A DNA stretch of 64,000 nt from assembly GCA_010093485.1 (NCBI GenBank), contig MU001505.1:895375-959374 (forward strand), written 5' to 3'. The stretch comes from Karstenula rhodostoma CBS 690.94. Lineage: Eukaryota; Ascomycota; Dothideomycetes; Pleosporales; Didymosphaeriaceae. The notes under the pieces are model-generated. The model had not been told where the DNA came from. It was given only the letters and a program-made list of their open reading frames with translations, and made no database searches. The translations under genes and the position numbers were made by a program. Shown here piece by piece: positions 9,772 through 20,015 of the stretch; positions within the stretch are counted from its first letter, which is position 1; each line of letters opens with the position of its first letter.

Positions 9772-11659
9772 TAAAGACAAGGAGCAGGCATGACGTTTGG
9801 ACTGCATGAATCGCGAACCTAAAAACGGGCGAGGTGGGTCATCGCGTAGAGAGGAACGATCCTCATAAACCCAAGTCTGGGCGATAGACCTGAATGCTCA
9901 CGAACATGTTGACAGCTTTTCTATCGTAATCTACGAAGAATTGGCGGTGAATGTCGACACTTGCTGCCAATCTGACATGATCGTCGCAATTACTATCATG
10001 GCCTTGGGCGTGCTGCTTTGTTCTCTTCTAGGTATAGCATTGCGCATACCCGGGGCGCGGACTCTTGCCATAGGATTCGTGGTTATCAATTGCCACTGTA
10101 AAGATGTGCGACTGGGATGTTAACTCAAAGCACCCATGACCCAAATAATTGGAAGATTGACCGGCGGACGCGTATCCCTGCGAACCGCAGCTCGCTTTTG
10201 AAACCGGATGACCTTCCGAGTTGAAACTAACTCGCCCGTTGCGGCTGTTATCCGTGACGCTAAGCAAATGGCGTAAACTACTCATGAATGGATGGCCCCT
10301 GCTGTTTTTCGGAGATTTTGATCAATCATGTGATTTGTCTTCAGAGGGCCCCTTCGACCCAATAGACTGCTAGTCTGAGGGTGGTAGAGACGACAAGTAT
10401 GCGATTGTGTGTCGGACCCATCGTCGCTCTCCACAACACTAGGTACAAGATTCGACATGTAGCAAGGCGGGCGTGGTACCTAGTTCCCGTGGCCAGGGTG
10501 CAATCTCTTATAGCGACCGAGGACGTGGTAATCGTGAGGCCATCGAAGTCAGTTCTGCACAACGGTTTATGCGATTGTTCATGTGTGTTAAGAAATTACA
10601 CGGAAAAGCCCATGCCGCACGGAAGATGGAATAATCTATTGGACACGAAGGTTGGACTTTGGCACTAACGTAGGCGAGCTCTCCCTGGGGGCACGGGTTG
10701 TTCGCCCGGCGAAGACAGAACGAGCATCGCAGCTCATTCATCAGGCCGGCCACAACCAGAGACGATCTATAACGCAGGTACGCTGTCGTGCTCGCGCCAA
10801 CGACATTCGTTCGCTGTACTCGTTCGCTTAGCTATAGATGCGCATGCGATTGGGGATGATCAGACTGAGCAGCGATCAGAAGTTCCAGACAGAATAGGGG
10901 TTGCAGTCGAGCGTTCCGTCGCCCGCAACCTTATGCTTCGCTGGCAAGAACTTATCGCTAAGGTGGAGCGCGATGAGATGAACATTTTCTGTTGGCGGAA
11001 AGATCGCCCTGCGCAGCTGGCAGGTGCAGCCGACTAGCGTCAGCGCTATATAGGCAACCCGACCCGGGTAAACAATCGAACACTTCTTACTCCCACTTTG
11101 TGGAGCATTTTCTACCGTTGGACACCGAGCAATGGCCGTGGACGCCGTGGAGCAATTCTCGCAGATCGAACGCTCTGCATGTGTCCATGTCGGAAAACGC
11201 GCCGTTTCGAGGAATCGTGACCCCCCTGGCCCTGGCGTGCTCGTCCCCAGTCCCACAAGATGTTGATTCCCAGGGCCTGCCTGCCTCAGCGAGTGCCCCA
11301 CTCAAGATCGGAGCATAATTTTCCGTGGCATTGACATGTGGGGAACTCTCGCGATTCATTGCCGGTACTGAGCGTCTACTTGCTTACAACAGCCGGCATT
11401 CATGTAGAAGACCCGATGGCGCGCACTCAAGACGTGCGGAGTACATACTTTGGTAGGAGGGGTGAGTAAGGTCGCAGGTGCAATCTCGGCAGCGAAGTTC
11501 CGAAATCCAAAATAGGCGCTTTTAACGCGCTCTTAGTGGTAGAGGGGTCGTTGCAGAGCGCACATATAACAGTGAAGCGACGCAGCCGGCGGCACCCGCC
11601 TGCGTGCGTTTTTCTCCCCTCAAGTCTCAACAACTTCTGTCCTTTCGACGCCTCGTCGA

Positions 11660-11880
11660 CTCTAGTTAGATTTCTTGTGTATTAGCGGGAACGCGCTAAG
11701 CCTATTTTAGCTAGCTTATGCGCTATACCCCTCTTAGTTGGCCTATATATTAACGCTAGGCACGCCTTAGCCACTGTCCCTTTATATATTGGTAAAGCGC
11801 GGCGCCTTATATTATCTACCCCTTTATTAATCTACCCGTGCTTATAGTGATCGTATACAATATATAACAGTGAAAAACAG
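11660..11880. repeat. AT-rich, TpA-rich patch, probable RIP-degraded repeat relic
   Basis: Over about 220 bases TpA steps are very frequent (cctatatatt, ttatatattgg, tacaatatataac) and CpA is scarce, unlike flanking DNA. This is the dinucleotide pattern RIP leaves in duplicated DNA of Pezizomycotina. No ends or coding remnant can be defined. Confidence 0.5.
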
Positions 11881-12993
11881 GGCTCAAGATCTCCTTGCTC
11901 TGGCACTGCTCACTCACCCCTCTCACCACAGTGGCGTGCCGAGGTGCGAGGCTGTCACTTTCTGCTAGGGACACCGTGGGAGGAGGGCCAAATGCTGTCT
12001 CACGTTAAGGAGTAATAACCGGGGTTTAAACTTTACCCTGCTGCTCGAGACAACATACGATGTCTTCGCGCCACCGTCCTCATCATCCTTCTGGCGCTTG
12101 TTAGCGAAAGTGTCCGCGTGGCCATCGGTCCAAGCATCGAATGGACATCTTAACGAGATATCTCTGGTAGCGGGTTCAAAGAACAAGGCTTGACAGCCGC
12201 GGGCCCGCACGCGCATGCGAGCCATGCTGGTTGTGTGTTGAGCTTCCACGCCGAGAAATCCCGACCCTACCCGTCGTCACAACTGTTGACAGCAACGACA
12301 CATCCACCCATCCATCTGGGCTTTTTGTTGCTGAGCGTTCTCAATATAGTGGGATGATAGGTGAGAAGCACCTTTCGGGGACCCTGCTCTACGCATGTAG
12401 TTTCCACTCTCTCGAGAAATGCCAAGGAACCACAACGACCGCAAGACTCGCAACAGTTTCACCTGCGAAGCCAAGGCCGCGGAGAGAAATGCTTCCCTCC
12501 ACCAGAGATGCAGCGGAAGGCGCGCCGACGCCATTGTCACTCAAACCCCTCATCTCGTCTCCCACTGCAATCTCTTCCACACCAACAAGAACATACCCGC
12601 TCAAGCCTTGCTTGCTTACCTAACCTTGTTTATCCACTCACAACGCTTCCTTTTTGTATCACGTTTGGACGGCAGTCAGTCCATGTTTATCTATCACTTT
12701 ACGGGTCACTACTTTGTAGTTCGAGTCAACAATCAGAAAACCACACCCGTTCAAGGCCTATACGTCACAAAAGCAATTGAATCGAGGTTACGTTTCTTCG
12801 CTGATCAGCTACAATTACGCAAACTACAAGACGACCAAATCGCATGCTATCACTAGATATCTCACTCCATGTCCAATCTTCTCCTTTTTCTTCCCTCTTC
12901 GACGCAAACACGCCAATCGCCCTCCACCACCATCTCCACCTCGCATAAACCCACCCCATCCCATCCCGCCCAGCCTGCGCCTTCCACATCACA

Positions 12994-13314
12994 TCACCAC
13001 TCCCCACTATAATCCAGCCCCAAATACGCACTCCACTCTTCGTCATACCCCTCCCCTCCCTGCACTCTCTCTACCCCCGCGTCCCTGCTAGTGCTCTTCA
13101 CCTCCCTGTCGTCCTTGAGCACATATCCCCAGTCGTCCTCGAGCCCCAGATACGCACTCCACTCCACGTCGGATACATCTTGGGGTTGTCTTTGTTGCGC
13201 GGTGTCTTGTTCGGGGGTAGGAGAGAGAGAGAGCGAGACGACGCTGTCTACGCGTTTGGCGTGGCGCGCTGGGGATGATGATGCACCGGCGGCGGTGGTG
13301 GTGGTGGTGGCCAT
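12994..13314 (-). CDS. Small protein with duplicated EWSAYLGLE/D motif (106 aa)
   Basis: A single-exon frame begins MATTTTTAAGASSSPARHAK and ends SGEW. Two copies of the motif (VEWSAYLGLEDDWGYVLKDD and EEWSAYLGLDYSGEW) are separated by about 30 polar residues, which argues for selection on the protein rather than chance. The N-terminal third is Ala/Thr/Ser/Arg-rich and probably disordered. There is no signal peptide or membrane segment. The family is not recognised. The conserved Trp/Tyr/acidic short motif could be a docking peptide, which is inference only. Confidence 0.6.
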   Translation of the reverse strand: MATTTTTAAGASSSPARHAKRVDSVVSLSLSPTPEQDTAQQRQPQDVSDVEWSAYLGLEDDWGYVLKDDREVKSTSRDAGVERVQGGEGYDEEWSAYLGLDYSGEW

Positions 13315-14500
13315 GTTGTATGTTGAATATTCGTCGTGCAGCGTTCCTAGTCCCAGGCAATGTAGGAGGTGGATAATGCTCTGGATTCAGGGTTGTATGT
13401 AATGTCTCAGCAGCACTCACGTTGACAAGACAAGACACCTCAGCTGTATAAAAGTCCCAAGTCATCTTTCGGAAGCTGGGGTCGCCTACATGTATACCAT
13501 GCCTCCAGGACACTGGATCCCCACGCCCGCCCACCCGCACCGGAGTACACTTTCTGACAGCCCTCGCCCCGCCCCGGCGCTTCAGCCCCCGCACTCCCGC
13601 CCTCTATGCTGACCTACCTACATCAACTACGCCGTGCTTAGCTTAGCAGGTCCTCTGCCTGGCTGCCAACAACACCACAAACCACAAACCACCCACCCCC
13701 AGCATCGCCCTCCCTCGCCAGCTTACCCAATCCCACCCCACCATCCCCCCTCTCCCCATCCATCCCGGACGCACGCCTCCACGACACAAAACCCTCCGCC
13801 GATCGATCGTCGGGATCAGCAAAACCATGGGAACGCGCCGTTAAAACCATGCTGGCCAAAAGCTGGAATGCTACGGGGAGCCGCTAGCACGGCGCTGTGA
13901 TTGGCCCGCCCGTCCGCCTCCAGCGCAGCTCATCCATCCGGACTTCGGATGCTACCCCACCGCCATCCTCTACGTCTGCCGTAGGAGGGCGTCACGTAAG
14001 AACTATGCCGTCGGCTCGGTGAGCAAGTAAGATAGCTAGGTGTGATGGAAAAGTGGAGACGGGTAGAGTACATTGAGGAAATATTGTAGTATAGGCCGAT
14101 GAGGGCTATTGTTAGCCACCGCCGGCATAGTTCTCATATAACACTTTGGACGATATGCGGACATGCGAAGCATGACATGTAAGGTAGTGACGGTCTCGGG
14201 ATGTGTGTAATGAGGTTAGGTAGTTCGTGATGGATGGTAGTCGGTCCTCAGGACGGAAAGGGTATGGCTGGCGAGGCAAGATGCGCATATGAGGTTTCCC
14301 GACATCAGCCAAACAGGTGCTGGTTTCCACAGAGAAGAAAGCACCGCACCGCTACAAAACGACATGCCCACGCACGACGCCAGCGTAAGAAGCAGGCAAA
14401 CAGTGGCACCGAAACGCCGCGCCATGCAGCCAATGTAACATTGTAGTCGTACCCAACCATCTATATCAACGCCGAGAATATGCATGCATGCTTGTACCGC
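13315..14500. other. Intergenic region, CT-rich, no supported gene
   Basis: This is the upstream region of the 106-aa gene and the downstream region of the membrane-protein gene. It has long C/T-rich tracts (about 13670-13800). Short frames seen on both strands are low-complexity and not credible. Confidence 0.6.
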
Positions 14501-15643
14501 TCATGACGGGCCCTCGCTCGCACTCAGTACCTGCGAACTCCTCAGCCCATCAATCGCAGAGAGGATCCCATCCGCGACCTCGCCCACTTTTCCCTCGAGC
14601 GCCCCAAAGTCCATCCTCTCAATCGCCGCATTGATCTTCTCTGTGACCTCTGGTGCCGCCACCGCCTCCGACATGACCTGCCCCTCGGTGCGCCAGTACT
14701 CCTCGCGCACCTGCCGCAGCCCCGGATCGCGATTGATGCTGTTTTCGAGCAGGCCCAGAGCGCGCAGTTTGTGCAGGGTCTCCTCGGCGACTTTGGTCGT
14801 GGACTCGAGGCGGTTGGCAATGGGCTCGGGGCGCGCGAGCCAGCGGTTTGTGGAGGTGAGGTAGAGCGTGCCTGCGAGGGCGAAGTCGACGAGGGCGAAG
14901 GCCACGTACCGCAGCACGCGGATGCGCCAGTGCGCAAAGTCGACGTTCTCGAGCACCTTGTGGCGCTTGTTCACGGCCGGGTCGTACGTGCCGAGATACC
15001 ACGTCTCCGTGACGAGCAGCGCGAGCCCCGCGATGGTGGCGTGTGTGCGGAAGCGGGTGCCCTCAGGGCCGACCATGCTCGACGTGGCGATGCCGAGGAC
15101 GGCGAGGTGCGCGATGTGCGGTGTGAGCAGCTTCGGCAGCGCGTACAGGAAGTAGTTTCTCGTGCTGTTGGAGCCGTCGGCGGCGATGCACCACACGCAG
15201 TTGAGCAGCGTGTCCGGCCCGAAGGCAAAGTAGAGCATCTTGTTTGCGTTGTTGACGGTGAACTTCTCGCGCAGCACCTCATCCGCAGGCGTCAGGTCCC
15301 GCAGCAGGCGCAGCCGCGTCAAGAGCACGTTCGGCTCGATCTGCCATCTGCTCTGCGTCTTCAGGAATATGTTCTCCTCTGCGAACCGCGGCAGGCTGAG
15401 CACGAAGAAGGTGACGGCGCTGGCGAATAGCAGGTTCAGCACGCGCTGGACGTTGGTCGGGACTGGGCGAACGGGGACGCTGCGGGATGCGGCACGGGAT
15501 GTGTTGAAGAGGTTGATTATGCGCGGGAGGAGAAAGGGCCCGAAGACGATGAGGAGTGTGTGGAGAGACGAGGGGAGGAAGGTGAGGCGCGGGATCACCA
15601 CGTAGGAGAGGACGAGCAGCACGATGTTCTGCCAGTTGAACAT
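14501..15643 (-). CDS. Conserved fungal membrane protein of unknown function (380 aa)
   Basis: One uninterrupted frame. The start is placed at 15643 (MFNWQNIVLLVLSYVVIPRL) because it opens directly into a hydrophobic segment, while the 41 upstream residues are Arg-rich and look like 5' UTR. Further hydrophobic segments are LLIVFGPFLLPRIINL, LLFASAVTFFVLSLP, IAHLAVLGIATSSMV, TIAGLALLVTETWYLG and YVAFALVDFALAGTLYL. This suggests about six membrane spans. The last 120 residues are soluble and amphipathic (VTEKINAAIERMDFGALEGK). No catalytic motif is visible. It resembles uncharacterised proteins shared among Dothideomycetes and related fungi, and I do not assign a function. Confidence 0.8.
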   Translation of the reverse strand: MFNWQNIVLLVLSYVVIPRLTFLPSSLHTLLIVFGPFLLPRIINLFNTSRAASRSVPVRPVPTNVQRVLNLLFASAVTFFVLSLPRFAEENIFLKTQSRWQIEPNVLLTRLRLLRDLTPADEVLREKFTVNNANKMLYFAFGPDTLLNCVWCIAADGSNSTRNYFLYALPKLLTPHIAHLAVLGIATSSMVGPEGTRFRTHATIAGLALLVTETWYLGTYDPAVNKRHKVLENVDFAHWRIRVLRYVAFALVDFALAGTLYLTSTNRWLARPEPIANRLESTTKVAEETLHKLRALGLLENSINRDPGLRQVREEYWRTEGQVMSEAVAAPEVTEKINAAIERMDFGALEGKVGEVADGILSAIDGLRSSQVLSASEGPS

Positions 15644-16263
15644 GTTGGCAACTGCGAACGGCGCATGGGGCCTGCCGGTAGAAAGCACGAAAAGACGCCT
15701 GGCCACAGAACGAGCGAAGAGGGTGACGTGTGAACTTCTGAAGGTGCGCCGGCGCGTGCCTGGCATGTTCCCCGATGCCTCGGCGGCGGCCCGTCGCAGG
15801 GTCTGGCTTGGCGTGGAGGGGGGTCAACCCACACGTAGATTACATAGATCAATACCAGATGCATACAATCTGGAGAGGAATAAGGACTTAAAAATAGAGT
15901 TAACGTGTGGAGTACAAAAATAAGCACAAAAACATGTCCCCCCTAGCTGACAGCTCAACGATAGACTGCATGCATACAAAAGAAGATTGGTACAAAGGCT
16001 TCTAAACTTTCAAAGCGTTGATTCATCCGCAACGATTTATAGGCTACCAACCTAACACACATTTTCCTTAGGATAGCAAACGTACTCAAGATATCCATCG
16101 ACGCAGCTCTTCAAGCCCACCGATGCCTCACTGCAGACTTGCTATTGTTCTCATAAGCCCCACTGGGCCCAGCATCCGAGCCCGCTCCTGCCGCCGCAGC
16201 CCCGACATTATCAGGACGTTGTTCCCACTATCGTTCCTCTTGGACGTTCACGGGAGAAACGTC
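15644..16263. other. Intergenic region between membrane-protein gene and small ORF pair
   Basis: About 600 bases upstream of the minus-strand membrane-protein gene. It is AT-richer near 15830-16090 and contains no credible frame. Confidence 0.55.
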
Positions 16264-16556
16264 CTAGGAGTGACGGGCGAAGATCGCGTCCAGTGCGAGC
16301 TTTCTCCTCGACGTGGCACGAGAACTCTGCTGCGTGATACCAGGCTCTTCTCTCGTAGACGTCCTCGAGTTCGAACCCACCACTGCAGCACCAGCGTTAA
16401 CCCACGCCTCCTTCCTCTCCCACGGCTTTGCTCCCGCGCTGGCAAAGTTGGCCAACGTAAATGTCCTTTCCGCTTTAGTCAACTTGTCCTCCACAAGCAC
16501 CTCCCACAACTTCTCCTCCGTATGCCATATGGCCGTCTTGACTTCCAACCGTGGCT
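16264..16556 (-). pseudogene. Frame-shifted or unspliced 3' part of the small gene at 16557
   Basis: Directly after the stop of the upstream small gene, a second minus-strand frame reads protein-like: KPRLEVKTAIWHTEEKLWEV, then LVEDKLTKAERTFTLANFAS, ending AIFARHS at 16264. It has no signal for its own promoter and its frame is open only from just inside the preceding exon. Either a one-base frameshift or a poorly marked intron joins it to the frame at 16557-16889. A candidate intron from a GTCGAG donor to a CTAAAG acceptor (65 nt) would keep frame but has weak signals. Transcript data would decide. Confidence 0.45.
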
Positions 16557-16889
16557 TTAGATCGCAACGTCATCCAGCCTCCGCACAGTTTCCCCAAAAT
16601 CCGGCTCCAGCGTCTCGACCCATAGCGAGCCGACGAGTGTCCTAGTGTTCTTGCTAATTAACTGTGTCTTTCCTGTGCTGTGCTCCAAATCGATGTCAGC
16701 TTTGTGTTGCTCTGTGAGAATATAAGCCATATTTTTTATATGTTCCTGAGCTTCGGCTAATGTGGCGAAGGTGCCGATAGTGTTAGAAGCCGGAAGGGTG
16801 TCAGGTGTGCGCGACTTGTGGAATACAACGGCGTAGTTCTTTCCGCCGGCAGAGACCGAAGAAGAAGGTGTAGATGTTGGGGGTGCCAT
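16557..16889 (-). CDS. Small hypothetical protein (110 aa), perhaps the N-terminal part of a longer one
   Basis: The frame runs from ATG at 16889 to TAA at 16557. The protein starts with a Ser/Thr/Pro-rich segment, then GGKNYAVVFHKSRTP and IGTFATLAEAQEHIKNMAY, ending LWVETLEPDFGETVRRLDD. The composition is protein-like, mixed alpha/beta and without signal peptide. The family is not recognised. A second protein-like frame continues immediately downstream in another phase, so the true product may be about 200 aa, or the gene may be frame-shifted in this strain. Confidence 0.6.
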   Translation of the reverse strand: MAPPTSTPSSSVSAGGKNYAVVFHKSRTPDTLPASNTIGTFATLAEAQEHIKNMAYILTEQHKADIDLEHSTGKTQLISKNTRTLVGSLWVETLEPDFGETVRRLDDVAI

Positions 16890-17153
16890 AATGATTGAAC
16901 GATATGCCGTTGCTTGTTGTTATCTTGCGGATTGCTATAGTATATTGAGTGGTGGGTGTTGAAAGACATTCGTGAGGGCGCGTCGACCGTACCTATAGCC
17001 CGTAGAACAATACTCGCGTTTGAGTAGGTGTGAAACAAAGTGTCACTTTTGATAGGGAGCGATTGACGGCAGTCGTGGAATGTTATGCCAGTGAATCCTG
17101 TTCTTTATATTTCCCAGAGATTGTGAAAGAACACGTCAATTGAATTGCCGGCC

Positions 17154-19400
17154 TCATTGGGGCCTATCATCAATTGCGTCGTTGTTCAACAATCCAAAGT
17201 CGAGGTTGAGATCCTCCCAGTCCCATACAACCTCCATACCCCCGATGTCCAAGTTCGACGAGCTGCCAAAAGGATTCTGTGCCAGGAACTGTTCCAGATC
17301 AAACGAAAGGTCGTCTGTAGTCTCCATCTCTGGGACAGGCATATGGTTGTACGCGGGAGCCGCCGGTTTCACCTCCGGTTCGATCACTGGCGCTGAACTC
17401 ATAGGGAGCGGTTGTTCTGGGAGTGGCGTTCGTGCTTCCGAACTCGAATTGCTGTAGTCCGATCTGTGTAATGCTCGCTGGCGTTTGGTGATCGGGCCAT
17501 AATGCGATAGCACCGGTGCTGCCTGCACAAGCTTGAATAGGAACCAGTAAGACGATGCGCCTAGTTTTGTGATGTGACTGAGGTGCTGCAGCATATCGAG
17601 CGCGTTCTCCACCGCACCCATGACTCTCTCGCGATAGTGCAAAACGTCGTCGACATCGTGGATGATGGCCGAGCAAAGAGTGGTCGCAGTGTCGAAGATA
17701 CAGAAAACGACCATGTGAAACTTTGCGTTGATGGGGAACTCGTGATTAAACATCAATCTCGCTATGTCGAGCATCTTCAGTGCTATGTCCACACCCGTCT
17801 TGCGCAGCTTCGCATCTTGCGGAGTCCTGGGATTCTTCGGATCGCCGGTAAGGTACGGCTTCAATAGATCGATCATTGCCAGGTGAATAACAACGTGTAG
17901 CTGATAACGCTGGAAGACATAGTAGGGGTGAGCTTCATCCAAGGTTAGGTCGGGGTCTTCCATACGGAATACCGGAGGAAGCTCATTGATGAAGTTGCGT
18001 ATTTCTTGCAGAGCCATGTACACTTGATCGGGAGATAGGTCACTGGTAACTTGGACATCCCCTAACAGAGGTGCTATACGTCGAGCTATATTGGCCTGGA
18101 GTGCAACGTGAGCGAACGGCGAGAGGAGGTTGGGCTCGGATGCCGACGAGTCCAGCCGTAGGTTAGGAAACTCGAAAGACAGGTCCTTTTGGTCGATCAA
18201 GTGCGGCCTTCCTAGCCATGCGGACATTTGCCAATCCCAGATATATAGCAAAGTCCATAATCGGCGACGTATCTCAGCATCAAACTCAGGTAGTCCTGCG
18301 TGTGAGGATTCTTTGTCGAGACCAAGCTCCTGAGCCACCCGAATCGTACATCCAAGCGAGTGCCACGACTCCACGATTCTTGACTCGGATTTCAGCCAAG
18401 CACCTTTATAAAAAAGTTCTTGTACTCTTTCAATGCACGCGTTAGAGGTTGAGAAACTTTTACTTAGCTGTTCGGCTGCCTCGTGGAAGCGATCTGTCAT
18501 CGTCTGTGGGCTGCAAGCCAGCTCGAATTCAATCATCTTTCGAAGTTCGCGAGTGAGGTATTGTGTCGAGTATGAGAGCACTCTGAGTAGCAAGCAAGTG
18601 AATTCCGGTAAGAGGGTTCGGCCGTTGACACGATCGGACCACCATTGCACGTAGTGGTCGGTGAAGATGGGGGCGTAGATAGCGCTGTATCGGTAATTGA
18701 CAACCGAAAGGAAGTGGTTAACAATGGCATCTGGAAGAAGAAGATCAATACTGAACTCGGACCACAGTGCTGGAACATACCCGTGATAGATCTAGGCGGT
18801 ATTGCATGCAGCACGCCCTCCACCGCATCTGACTTGTGGGAATCTTCTGAGCTCTCCTTCTTCAGTGATGGCTGCAAGCTGTTAGACCAGTTGCATCAGA
18901 TCTCATGGGAGGGGTTACTTCGCGGTTAGCGTTCCCTATATTGTAGTGTACATGCCCTGGCATGTAACCCCACATTTTCAAGCCGTCTACGGGTTCATCG
19001 AGCTCACCGTCCAGGCCATTCGAGGATAGCTCGGTAGAGTCGGGCTGGCTTCTCTTTCGTCCTCGTGTCTCAGCAGACCCCTCACTATTCCACTGCTGTT
19101 ACTATGTCGAAGGCTAGAAGATTTTCGCGATAGAAGTTGGGCATACCGGAAGGCAGACTTTGGAGGTGAAGGCTGCTGCAATCGTTTCGTCCCAAATTGG
19201 CAAAGATGAGGGACTTTTCTCGCTTGACAGTGGTTGCAAGGCCATTCTCGCGAGCACTGCGTAACGTGATCAGTTGCGATTGCGAGCAGGAACGGGCACT
19301 CCTGTGCGCCTCCGACGACTTTCGGACGCACCTTTTGTTTCCGGCGTTGACATTCCGTGCACGAAGTCGTAGCACGACTTTCGTTATTGACTGAATGCAT
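17154..19400 (-). CDS. Zn2Cys6 transcription factor with fungal-specific regulatory domain (670 aa)
   Basis: Five exons join in frame over introns at 19257-19331, 19085-19146, 18872-18918 and 18731-18780. The first intron splits the zinc cluster: exon 1 ends CTECQRRKQK and exon 2 starts CSREWPCNHCQARKVPHLC, giving the spacing C-x2-C-x6-C-x5-C-x2-C-x8-C. A linker with KRSQPDSTE and LKMWGYMPGHVHYN leads to the fungal transcription-factor middle homology region (VNYRYSAIYAPIFTDHYVQW, later EIRRRLWTLLYIWDWQMSAW and LGRPHLIDQ). The last 100 residues are polar and acidic (DDLSFDLEQFL; DWEDLNLDFGLL), a plausible activation domain. It is a DNA-binding regulator acting in the nucleus. It is transcribed divergently from a second Zn2Cys6 gene 615 bp away. 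The target pathway is unknown. Confidence 0.88.
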
Positions 19401-20015
19401 GGAGTTTCAACTGATATGCAAACAAACAGAGCAGTCGAAGTTTTGCACGCTCAGACGCTCGTCGAGGTTGCCTTTTGGTACCTTCAGATTTAGGTTAAGT
19501 GCGTAGGAAGGCCCTGCTTCAGCCGCCAAGCTGGAGTGACTAATGGCACGTGATCTCTGTAGTATCTAGGCACCTGCACCACGCAGGAGGCTGAGCGCTG
19601 TGACAAGAATGCTCTTCGAAATGCTTCTCGAAATCGACCGTGTGCTGGTATCTCGTGCAGAAAGGCTCAGTTCGTCCGACCGTCCGCCCTACAGAGTGGG
19701 GCTTTCTCATTCGGTGTTCCAGGTGTTACGAAGAAAGGACCGCCGATCTCGCAAACATGTCCGGAGAAGGTATGCGAGACGAAAGTTTCATCGAGTAATG
19801 TATGCATGTATGCGCAGGTATCTACCAGGGAGTACAGGCAGTGCAGGCAGTACCGACAGCAGGTGGCGGAAAGCCAACGGCAGGAGCTAGTGACGGACTT
19901 TACCATTTGCGGGAAAGCGCAAACCACCAAGGCACCGACTCATCACAGTGAGGCAACACTCCGCTTTACACCATGCTCCCTCGTATACGCATGCCGGTCA
20001 ACCGCGGAGAAAGCG
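19401..20015. other. Divergent promoter between two Zn2Cys6 regulator genes
   Basis: The 615 bases separate start codons at 19400 (minus) and 20016 (plus). A small repetitive stretch near 19830-19870 (aggcagtgcaggcagtacc) is present. No gene is supported. Cross-regulation of the two factors through this region is plausible but not shown. Confidence 0.55.

Larger units (their letters stand above)
9334..12993. other. 3.6-kb gene-poor region with a MITE and an AT-rich patch
   Basis: No protein-like frame with recognisable motifs is seen on either strand. Frames up to about 140 codons (for example 10876-11301 minus and 11965-12249 minus) have no domain, no good splice context and unusual composition. 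The region holds a 227-bp inverted-repeat element (9545-9771) and a TA-rich stretch (about 11660-11880). It looks like repeat-derived or degenerate DNA. Confidence 0.6.
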
